Source: Microcaldota archaeon
Lineage (GTDB): Archaea; Iainarchaeota; Iainarchaeia; Iainarchaeales; JAGVWC01
Direction: 5' to 3'
DNA length: 6,557 bases
NCBI GenBank assembly: GCA_018813975.1
Contig: JAHJAQ010000003.1
Coordinates: 1 to 6,557 of the forward strand
This document shows positions 1-5,406 of the stretch, piece after piece (positions within the stretch are counted from its first letter, which is position 1; the number at the start of each line of letters is the position of its first letter). Position numbers and translations under genes: made by a program. The notes beneath the pieces are model-generated. The model was not told the DNA's origin, made no database searches, and saw only the letters and a program-made list of their open reading frames with translations.

Positions 1-256
1 CTTTATAAAAATTCAGCCTCAAACCGCCTTCAAAAAGCAAAATTGCAAGTGCAAGAGCGGCAAAAAAAGGAGTAATGTCCCGCAAAAAAACAATCGAATC
101 CGTGCCTAACAAATTGAAAACAGGGCCTATAAAAAGCCCTAAAAGCATTAGCAGAATAAAATCCGAAAACTTGGTTCTCTTAAAAAAAAGAGTGCCTAAA
201 AAGCCGGCCAGAACAATTCCGGCTAGAAACAAAAACAGTATAATCACATCATTCAT
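1..256 (-). CDS. Cation:proton antiporter, CPA1/NhaP type (N-terminal fragment, runs off left edge)
   Basis: The reverse strand reads openly from an ATG at 256 to the window edge, giving 85 residues of a multi-spanning membrane protein. Seen: a first hydrophobic helix (about residues 4-24, including LFLFLAGIVLAGFLGTLFF), a short basic turn (KRTK), a second hydrophobic stretch (DFILLMLLGLFIGPVFNLLG), and then ALALAILLFEGGLRL at about 67-81. The LLFEGGLRL block after a helix of this type is typical of CPA1/NhaP sodium or potassium/proton antiporters (Na_H_Exchanger family); the remaining roughly 300 or more residues should lie to the left. An in-frame TGA at 290-292 bounds the start. ATG 256 is preferred because an SD-like AGGGG (271-267) lies 10 nt upstream. 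The gene is divergent from the Na/Ca exchanger, 74 bp away. The ion cannot be told from this fragment, and the catalytic Asp region is outside the window. Confidence 0.8.
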   Translation of the reverse strand, partial: MNDVIILFLFLAGIVLAGFLGTLFFKRTKFSDFILLMLLGLFIGPVFNLLGTDSIVFLRDITPFFAALALAILLFEGGLRLNFYK

Positions 257-299
257 ATTACAAGTGCCCCTTTTCAATAACAAAAAGGTTCAAAGGGTA

Positions 300-307
300 T
301 TAAAAAG
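300..307. promoter_or_regulatory. TATA-like element of the divergent transporter pair
   Basis: The sequence TTAAAAAG is centred about 27 bp before the ATG at 331, the usual archaeal TATA-to-start distance, so the exchanger mRNA is probably leaderless; no SD is seen before 331. Read on the other strand the same element is CTTTTTAA. A start about 27 bp to its left (near 277) would give the antiporter a roughly 20-nt leader containing its SD-like AGGGG. One element serving both directions is an inference. Confidence 0.5.
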
Positions 308-313
308 TCTTTT

Positions 314-329
314 CTATTCGAAAGAATAG
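314..329. promoter_or_regulatory. Perfect inverted repeat, candidate operator
   Basis: CTATTC-GAAA-GAATAG is a perfect 6-bp-arm inverted repeat. It lies between the TATA-like element and the exchanger ATG at 331. If transcription starts at or near 331 this sequence is not in the exchanger mRNA, so it is better read as a DNA site for a dimeric regulator that would block initiation. The GAAA centre would also suit a GNRA-tetraloop hairpin if the transcript started further upstream. No regulator gene is in view. Confidence 0.4.
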
Positions 330-330
330 T

Positions 331-1353
331 ATGGTACTCGTTACACTGGTCCTGTTCTTTGCGGGATTGGCAATCCTACTAATTTCGGCTGAAAAACTCG
401 TGAGCAGTGCTTCCAGGCTTGCCAAAACACTTGGCGTGAGCGAGTTTTTAATTGGAATAACCTTGCTCGCGTTTGGAACTTCCTTGCCTGAAATTGCTAC
501 GGGAGTAATGGCAGCTATTCACAACCAACCACTCATTGCCTGGGGAACTATTATTGGAAGCAATATAAGCAATGTTGGATTAATCATGGGAACCGCGATT
601 CTTGCCACGGGTGTTTTTTCGGTTAAACAAGATCATTTTAAAGAACACTTAATTCCACTTCTTATTTTCACCTTAGTGTTCGCAGTAATTTCATTAACGG
701 GTTTTTTTTCTCGGGACGCTGGTGCCCTATTGCTTTTGATGTTCATTGCCTATTTGTTGGTGATTACGCGAATTGTAAAACGCTATGAAAGCTTTTGGCA
801 CTTTACTTTTTTGCTTGAAGTGGGAAAAAAAATCCGCTTTCCCACAGTAATTCCAAAAGAATGGAACAAACGCCATTGGTTTGATGTATTCACTATTATA
901 ATTGGAATTGCCGGAATCTGGATGGGGGCAGAATGGGCGATTTCAAACGGAATTATTTTAGCCACTAAACTCGGTTTTTCAGAAACACTATTGGGCTTAA
1001 CAATTCTAGCGATTGGCACTTCTCTTCCTGAATTAGTTGTTTCACTTACTACGCTTCGAAAAAAACTCACGGATGCTTTTTTGGGCAACATTATTGGAAG
1101 CGGCATTGCCAATATTGGAATCGTGGGCGGACTGGTCGCGCTTATCAGACCGTATCGCGTTGAACCAATTATTCAATTCGTTCCCATGACTTTTTTCTTA
1201 TTATCCGCGCTGGTATTGTTTTTTGTGGTGTGGAAATACCAAAAAATTTCCAAAAGAGCAGGAATATTGTTCTTAGCATTATTCTTAGCATTCTTGTTTT
1301 CACTGGTTGTGCTGGCCTCTAGCGCACAAACCGCCCGCATTTTCTTATCCTAA
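331..1353 (+). CDS. Sodium/calcium exchanger-like protein, CaCA family (YrbG-like)
   Basis: Integral membrane antiporter expected to extrude calcium in exchange for sodium. The 340 residues match the usual size of prokaryotic CaCA proteins, with about ten hydrophobic helices and a basic mid-protein loop (about 148-184, rich in K/R). Both alpha repeats are present: alpha-1 has FGTSLPE (48-54) and GSNISN (76-81), and alpha-2 has GTSLPE (229-234) and GSGIAN (256-261). From knowledge of NCX_Mj, its ion-site residues T50, S51, E54, S77 and N81 occur here at the same numbers. The alpha-2 set is shifted by 21: T230, S231, E234, S257, and N261 in place of Asp240. Alpha-2 also has GSG where GSN is normal. 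ATG 331 is chosen because a TATA-like element lies 27 bp upstream; no SD is present. Divergent from a CPA1-type antiporter, which suggests linked sodium handling. The family is secure; the transported ion is inferred. Confidence 0.92.
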   Translation: MVLVTLVLFFAGLAILLISAEKLVSSASRLAKTLGVSEFLIGITLLAFGTSLPEIATGVMAAIHNQPLIAWGTIIGSNISNVGLIMGTAILATGVFSVKQDHFKEHLIPLLIFTLVFAVISLTGFFSRDAGALLLLMFIAYLLVITRIVKRYESFWHFTFLLEVGKKIRFPTVIPKEWNKRHWFDVFTIIIGIAGIWMGAEWAISNGIILATKLGFSETLLGLTILAIGTSLPELVVSLTTLRKKLTDAFLGNIIGSGIANIGIVGGLVALIRPYRVEPIIQFVPMTFFLLSALVLFFVVWKYQKISKRAGILFLALFLAFLFSLVVLASSAQTARIFLS

Positions 1354-1422
1354 CGCCGCCACAATACTCAAAAAAAGCGGAGGAAGCAAAAACAAAAACC
1401 GCAAATAAACTTTTCTTTTCAT
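1345..1422 (-). CDS. Possible 25-residue membrane microprotein
   Basis: On the reverse strand an ATG at 1422 opens a 25-codon frame ending at TAA 1347-1345, overlapping the last 9 nt of the exchanger gene antisense. The peptide begins MKRKVYLR and continues FLFLLPPLFLSIVAALG: a basic N-terminus followed by one hydrophobic helix with a Pro-Pro kink, the layout of single-span microproteins. The main support is an SD-like AAGGTGG at 1435-1429, 6 nt before the ATG, close to the AGGTGAT used by the 59-residue gene on the same strand. No homologue is recognised and no function can be proposed. A/T-rich noncoding sequence often translates as hydrophobic residues, so this may be chance. Confidence 0.35.
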   Translation of the reverse strand: MKRKVYLRFLFLLPPLFLSIVAALG

Positions 1423-1654
1423 ACAAAACCACCTTGAACAAAAATGGTTTTTTGAAACTAAGAATCCTTGGAAACAGAGAGTACAATTCCAGTAAAAGTT
1501 AAACTACAAGCTGGTTTGTTTGGCTTTGGTTAAACGCTTGAATTTTAGTCTTTTGCTTAAAAAACTCAATGGCAAGATAAACATCAAAAAACGGGTTTAA
1601 AACAAAAAATGATTTTTAATTGGCTAGCTGGAAAAAAAACCGAAAAAAAAAATC
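1423..1654. other. Noncoding gap between exchanger and surface protein
   Basis: Together with the microprotein frame this forms the 332-bp space before the giant gene. It holds the hairpin/T-tract at 1425-1453 and an A-rich stretch just before the TATA box (about 1631-1652) that could act as a purine-rich BRE. The rest, about 1454-1630, shows no tRNA, no convincing C/D-box RNA and no credible gene on either strand. A 7-bp sequence GTTAAAC occurs at 1498-1504 and 1529-1535 without clear meaning. Confidence 0.5.
1425..1453 (+). terminator. Weak hairpin plus T-tract after the exchanger gene
   Basis: AAAACCA (1425-1431) pairs perfectly with TGGTTTT (1445-1451) across a 13-nt loop, and the T run continues to 1453 (six T). 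Archaeal termination mainly needs an oligo-T stretch, so this could end the exchanger transcript about 75-100 nt past its stop. The short stem and long loop make the call weak. The left arm overlaps the SD region of the putative minus-strand microprotein. Confidence 0.35.
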
Positions 1655-1662
1655 TTTATATA
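1655..1662 (+). promoter_or_regulatory. Archaeal TATA box of the giant surface-protein gene
   Basis: TTTATATA matches the archaeal TATA consensus closely and is preceded by an A-run ending AAAAATC that fits a BRE. Its centre is about 27 bp before the ATG at 1686, so transcription should begin at or very near that ATG and give a leaderless mRNA. This decides the start of the gene downstream and is the best single sign that the genome is archaeal. Confidence 0.8.
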
Positions 1663-1685
1663 CCAGAACGGATTTGTTCTTCTAT

Positions 1686-4600
1686 ATGGAAATAGAACAA
1701 CCAAAAGCCATTATGATTTTAGTGGCAGTCTGCTTGTTGATTGGCGGTGGTTTTTATTATTTATCGAGTGCGGAAACCCCAAAAACACCGTTAAAGCTAA
1801 CAGGCAATGCCTTGGATGGCATCGAGGTTTGTGACGGCATTGATAATGACGGCGATGAAGAAGTCGATGAGGACTGCGATGCTTTTTTTGGCATGCAAAT
1901 AGAGTCCGTAACGGGAAATGAAAACAGCATTACCATTACCACTACCGGTGCCACGTACATTTTAAACCGCACCGGAATGAAATTATGGCGGCGTATTGAT
2001 CCTGCAACCAATACCATTAATCCGCGCCAAGTAGGACAACTGGATTTTGACTCGGATATTGGCCCATTATCCATTGTGTATGCTAACTTGCGTTCTTCCA
2101 AAATTGAAAGTACCATGGTTCGATTTGAATTTAATTCAGATTCTTTTTTTTTAGTAACGGCTCTGGCTCCTTTTTCATACACGCACACCAACCAGATTTC
2201 AAACCCTTCTTGGAACAAAGGCAATGGAGCGAATAAAATGTGGACCGACGGATATGGGGGATCATTGCACGCACAATTAATCGGAGAACCAACAACAATT
2301 AACCTTGAAAATGAAACCCAAATTGTTTTAGACCCTGATGAAACCATGGGTCACATGGTGTTCCCGCCCAAGCCCTTTGATTTTGAAGGATTGTATGGAG
2401 CCAATGCAAAACCATTTGTTCATTTTCTTGGAAATATGCCCATGCAGGCGTATATTGATGACCCCACCGAATTCGATGAATTATCAGAAAATGGTTTTGG
2501 AACTGTGATGGTTTGGAATAACATTTACACCAATTCATTTCGACCTGTTTTAATGGAAAACAATGAATTTGGCTACGTGGTTGACTCAGAGATTGAATCC
2601 ACTTTTATATCTTTTATTAATCAAGCTCATCAAAAGGGATTCAAAGTCATTTCATATTTATTTTCCCCGGACGCCCCCAATGCATGGATTTATCCGCAAG
2701 GCCACCCTCAAGCGGGGAAACGCCAAGATCCAAGCATAACCCTAACATGGATGAATGAATTTCAAACCCAATATGATTTGGATGGATGGTATTTTGATAA
2801 TGGAAATACAGGAAATTTAATTCAGGATTACCTATTTTTTAAGAGGGTGCGAGAAGACATTGGAGATAACGGCATTATTTACCATCATGATTCACTCGAT
2901 GTTTGGGACCCATGGTTTGAATACTCTGGTTTACGTGCCATAATGATCAACGCGTATGTAAATCATACGCTAACCGGGGAAACTGGACCGATAGCAGAGA
3001 TTAATGGCCCCAATGATCCCTATTTGCGGTTTTATACTTCTGGTTATGGTTTGTCCCAAGCCTATGGTTCACTCAAACGACTTACCATAAAAAAACTCGC
3101 GATATCGGAAGCCGAAAAAAATAGGGTTATGGCCCAAAACCTCAATGGAGCAGAACGCAAGTTTACCAGTGATTGGATAGACTATTTCAAACCATATTAT
3201 GATATCCGAAAAGCAGCATATTTGAGTGGCCAGTTTAATCCCGATGTTGACTGGCCAATTAACCCAAACAATGGGTGGTTTCGAGAAATTCAAAATGAAA
3301 ATACCGAGTTTTTGACCGGAACCAGCATAAAAATTTCTTGGACAACATCAGAACCAACGGACAGTGACGTGTCCTATACTAGTAATGGTGTTTTTTGGGA
3401 AACCGATAAAGACCGGCCATCCGGACCTGACGAACGAATCATTCATAACGAAAAAACACTCAATCACGAAATTAGTATAACGGGTCTCAAAGAAACAACC
3501 CTTTATGACATTCGAATTCGTTCTTCAAACAAAGAGAATGCTCCCAATGAAATTATTTGGGGAACTACAATACAATTAATGACTGAACAAGGAGACCGGG
3601 ATAATGATGACATGAGAGACGATTGGGAAATATTATATTTTGGAACACTGAATCGAAATGGGCAAGGCGACTTTGATACTGACGGACTCATTGACAAAGA
3701 AGAATATTCCAATCAAACCGATCCAACCAATCCAGACAGTGATTTTGACGAGGTTACTGATTCAACAGAAGTCAATAACAAAACCAATCCATTAAACTGG
3801 AACGATCCACCCGTTAGCTGTAATAACAATCACATTTGTCAACAAGGAGAAAACACGCAATCTTGTCCGCATGATTGCCCAAAAGGATTACTGGCCTACT
3901 GGTCTTTTGATTTTGAAAATTCATGGGACCAATCCAAAAACCAGTACAATGCAATCCTACATAATCCTAGCTGGCTTCCAACAGGAGGATATAAGGGAAC
4001 CGGAGCGTATCGCTTTAATGGAGACGAACAACTCCCCGATTATATTGAAGTTCCTTCTATTCTAGCCCAAAAAAACACCTATGGTGTAGATAATCGAAAA
4101 TCAACGATTACCGCCTGGGTAAAACCCATGAATGTAAACAAATACAATGTCATTACCCATCAGTTGGGAGGATTTGATTATTTTAGTGCCGGAACAGGCA
4201 CTGCACTTGGAAAAGTACGCGCCATGGTAAGGAACACCACTGCCAATGTAAACACTTGGCCTTCTTCTGAAAGCACGATTAATTCAAACAAATGGGTGCA
4301 CCTTGCTTTTATATTAGAAGAAGGCATTGGCTCTAAAATATATTTTAATGGTGTGCTGGATGCGACCATTGAAAACCCGAACGTGGGTTTTTACGAATAT
4401 GGATTTAGCGCGGAAGAATACCATGCGTTTATTGGAAATGGTTTTTCTTCTGACGCTCACTTTGAAGGCATTATAGATGAAGTAACCGTCTGGAACCGCG
4501 CGTTGTCAGAAGAAGAAATCTGTGTGCTGGCGGGACAATGCGAAGCCGAGTCCGATACCGACCATGACGGATTGCCGGATACATGGGAAATAGAACACTT

Positions 4601-5075
4601 TGGAAACTTGCTTCAAAACCCAAATGATGATCCCGACCAAGACAGCTTTTCCAATCTGGAAGAATACTGGAATGGAACAGATCCCAACCAGCCCGACAGT
4701 GTACCCGATGATGATGACGATGATGCGAATGACGACGAAGATATACCGGGCGCGTGCACGGAAAACTGGGTGTGCAATGATTGGGACGCGTGCCGGAATG
4801 AAACACAATCCAGAACATGCACGGATTCAAATGAATGTGGAACTGAAAACCAAAAACCTGTTTTAGAACAAACTTGTACAAGCTTGCAACCCCCCGCAAT
4901 TCCCACCGACAATACAATTCCTCCTGACAACGCAATTCTTCCCGAACCTATTGCCCCCCCAACCAACCAAGCGATTTCAGAAGAACTTATAGCACTCTTA
5001 ATTGGTTTTGTTGCCATAATCATGTTTGTTTTCATTGCATTGGAAAGCCTGAAAAAAGCGCCCGGAACCGAATAA
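1686..5075 (+). CDS. Giant membrane-anchored surface protein with TIM-barrel glycosidase-like, LamG, FN3, TSP3 and TSP1-like modules
   Basis: A 1129-residue secreted or surface protein. Residues 10-26 are a hydrophobic segment (possible signal peptidase cut after SSA-29). Residues 47-65 hold EVCDGIDNDGDEEVDEDCD-type metal-binding sequence (MopE-like). About 70-230 is beta-rich. About 240-525 looks like a TIM-barrel glycoside hydrolase: HQKGFKVISYLF (316-326), DLDGWYFDNG (364-373, candidate catalytic D366/D371) and YHHDS (399-403). About 540-634 is FN3-like (SWTTSEPTDSDVSY). TSP3-like calcium repeats lie at 637-686 and 957-1005, with a CxxGE...CPxDC motif at 712-731. LamG-like lectin domain at about 736-950 (GLLAYWSFD, ITAWVKP, IDEVTVWNRALSEEE), Asp-rich linker 1008-1019, TSP1-like module 1024-1064, Pro-rich stalk, and a C-terminal helix 1101-1119 followed by LKK. 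At least eight N-x-S/T sequons suit a surface glycoprotein. The start at 1686 rather than an upstream in-frame TTG (1620) follows from the TATA box at 1655-1662; the extra residues would be a Lys/Arg-rich stretch overlapping the promoter. Enzyme activity is inferred; no known GH family is assigned with confidence. Confidence 0.85.
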   Translation: MEIEQPKAIMILVAVCLLIGGGFYYLSSAETPKTPLKLTGNALDGIEVCDGIDNDGDEEVDEDCDAFFGMQIESVTGNENSITITTTGATYILNRTGMKLWRRIDPATNTINPRQVGQLDFDSDIGPLSIVYANLRSSKIESTMVRFEFNSDSFFLVTALAPFSYTHTNQISNPSWNKGNGANKMWTDGYGGSLHAQLIGEPTTINLENETQIVLDPDETMGHMVFPPKPFDFEGLYGANAKPFVHFLGNMPMQAYIDDPTEFDELSENGFGTVMVWNNIYTNSFRPVLMENNEFGYVVDSEIESTFISFINQAHQKGFKVISYLFSPDAPNAWIYPQGHPQAGKRQDPSITLTWMNEFQTQYDLDGWYFDNGNTGNLIQDYLFFKRVREDIGDNGIIYHHDSLDVWDPWFEYSGLRAIMINAYVNHTLTGETGPIAEINGPNDPYLRFYTSGYGLSQAYGSLKRLTIKKLAISEAEKNRVMAQNLNGAERKFTSDWIDYFKPYYDIRKAAYLSGQFNPDVDWPINPNNGWFREIQNENTEFLTGTSIKISWTTSEPTDSDVSYTSNGVFWETDKDRPSGPDERIIHNEKTLNHEISITGLKETTLYDIRIRSSNKENAPNEIIWGTTIQLMTEQGDRDNDDMRDDWEILYFGTLNRNGQGDFDTDGLIDKEEYSNQTDPTNPDSDFDEVTDSTEVNNKTNPLNWNDPPVSCNNNHICQQGENTQSCPHDCPKGLLAYWSFDFENSWDQSKNQYNAILHNPSWLPTGGYKGTGAYRFNGDEQLPDYIEVPSILAQKNTYGVDNRKSTITAWVKPMNVNKYNVITHQLGGFDYFSAGTGTALGKVRAMVRNTTANVNTWPSSESTINSNKWVHLAFILEEGIGSKIYFNGVLDATIENPNVGFYEYGFSAEEYHAFIGNGFSSDAHFEGIIDEVTVWNRALSEEEICVLAGQCEAESDTDHDGLPDTWEIEHFGNLLQNPNDDPDQDSFSNLEEYWNGTDPNQPDSVPDDDDDDANDDEDIPGACTENWVCNDWDACRNETQSRTCTDSNECGTENQKPVLEQTCTSLQPPAIPTDNTIPPDNAILPEPIAPPTNQAISEELIALLIGFVAIIMFVFIALESLKKAPGTE
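3594..3743 (+). repeat. TSP3-like module, copy 1, in the giant protein
   Basis: Encodes residues 637-686. It reads DRDNDDMRDDWEILYFG, then D-x-D-x-D-G-L-x-D-x-x-E-Y and TDPTNPDSD. The regularly spaced Asp residues are those of bacterial and archaeal TSP3 or dockerin-like calcium loops. It aligns in order with the copy at 4554-4700 (DWEILYFG against DTWEIEHFG; EEY..QTDPTNPDSD against EEYWNGTDPNQPDS), so the two are a divergent internal duplication. It joins the FN3-like and LamG parts. Confidence 0.75.
4554..4700 (+). repeat. TSP3-like module, copy 2, in the giant protein
   Basis: Encodes residues 957-1005, beginning DTDHDGLPDTWEIEHFG and ending LEEYWNGTDPNQPDS. It is the second copy of the module at 3594-3743. 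Here the central loop is DDPDQDSFSNLEEY, in which DGL of copy 1 is replaced by DSF. It is followed directly by an Asp-rich linker, so this end of the stalk is very acidic and likely calcium-loaded. Confidence 0.75.
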
Positions 5076-5118
5076 AACAATTCAGATCGTTCCAAACACT
5101 ACACTCAAAAACAATAAA

Positions 5119-5298
5119 CTATTTTTTTTCAAGTTCTTGTCCACAACACCTAAAAATGCACGTTTCCGAATCCGTGTGACAAGAACAATCTTCCTCTTCA
5201 CTCGTGGCTTCTTTGCACTGCTTTAAAACCTTGAATTCCGTTTTACACCTCGAGCAAACCAGTACATCGTTTTCTTTCAAATCATGACACTGCACCAT
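5119..5298 (-). CDS. Small nine-cysteine metal-binding protein (desulforedoxin/zinc-ribbon-like)
   Basis: A 59-residue cytoplasmic-type protein with no signal or membrane segment. Cysteines are at 4, 15, 18, 28, 38, 40, 47, 51 and 52, with H5 and H41 as further possible ligands. The core VCSRC (14-18) followed by EFKVLKQC and ending RCCGQEL (50-56) resembles the CxxC...CCG pattern of desulforedoxin and the desulfoferrodoxin N-terminus, which binds iron through four Cys; a zinc-binding role is equally possible. The extra segment about 34-47 (acidic EEE, then CSCH and C47) is not part of that pattern and may hold a second site or a disulfide. The start is fixed by a strong SD, AGGTGAT (5310-5304), 5 nt before the ATG. 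It stands alone, convergent with the giant gene and divergent from the solute-binding protein gene. Minus-strand TTTTT (5111-5107), just past the stop, could end its transcript. Partner and role unknown. Confidence 0.85.
   Translation of the reverse strand: MVQCHDLKENDVLVCSRCKTEFKVLKQCKEATSEEEDCSCHTDSETCIFRCCGQELEKK
5122..5129 (+). terminator. Oligo-T tract ending the giant gene
   Basis: Eight T in a row lie 47-54 nt past the giant gene's stop codon (5073-5075). Oligo-T is the main archaeal termination signal. The tract sits inside the last codons (two lysines) of the convergent small gene, so one sequence encodes Lys on one strand and stops transcription on the other. Confidence 0.45.
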
Positions 5299-5303
5299 AA
5301 ATT

Positions 5304-5310
5304 ATCACCT
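5304..5310 (-). promoter_or_regulatory. Strong Shine-Dalgarno site of the nine-cysteine protein
   Basis: AGGTGAT on the minus strand is complementary to the conserved 16S rRNA 3' end (AUCACCU) over all seven bases and lies 5 nt before the ATG. It shows that this organism uses SD-led initiation for this gene while the neighbouring plus-strand genes lack SD sites. Confidence 0.85.
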
Positions 5311-5375
5311 AACATAATGTCATGCAATGCAGGATAAAAAGATTGGCAATTCAAAAAAAAATTAATGATACAAAA

Positions 5376-5383
5376 TATTTTAA
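5376..5383 (+). promoter_or_regulatory. TATA-like element of the solute-binding protein gene
   Basis: TATTTTAA, preceded by CAAAA, is centred about 27 bp before the ATG at 5407. The start codon has no SD upstream (TTATTTAATAG), so the message is probably leaderless, as for the other two plus-strand genes. Confidence 0.55.
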
Positions 5384-5406
5384 GTTCCAGCTTCTTTATT
5401 TAATAG

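Noticed and set aside
75..329. Plus-strand 84-codon frame beginning MSRKKTIESVPNK
   Set aside because: It is the antisense of the CPA1 antiporter fragment, whose reverse-strand translation shows clear membrane helices and LLFEGGLRL. The plus frame is Lys/Ser-rich with no recognisable domain.
1498..1535. Direct 7-bp repeat GTTAAAC at 1498-1504 and 1529-1535, with a similar GTTTAAAAC near 1596
   Set aside because: Short, A/T-rich and far from any promoter; expected by chance in this composition.
1504..1584. Minus-strand 26-codon frame (ATG at 1584) starting MFILPLSFL and turning basic
   Set aside because: No SD before the ATG and no TATA-like box at a leaderless distance. Composition fits A/T-rich noncoding DNA. 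Much weaker than the 1345-1422 candidate.
1590..1640. Possible C/D-box sRNA (TGATTT / TTGATGT-like boxes)
   Set aside because: No matching D box (CTGA) at suitable spacing on either strand, and the C-box match is poor.
4707..4742. GATGATGAC-like trinucleotide run
   Set aside because: It looks like a microsatellite but simply encodes the Asp-rich linker; codons vary (GAT/GAC/GAA), so there is no evidence for slippage or phase variation.
4471..5095. Several overlapping reverse frames of 100-160 codons across the 3' part of the giant gene
   Set aside because: They are shadows of the plus-strand Asp/Cys/Pro-rich modules, which carry recognisable domain motifs; the reverse frames have no SD, no promoter and no domain.
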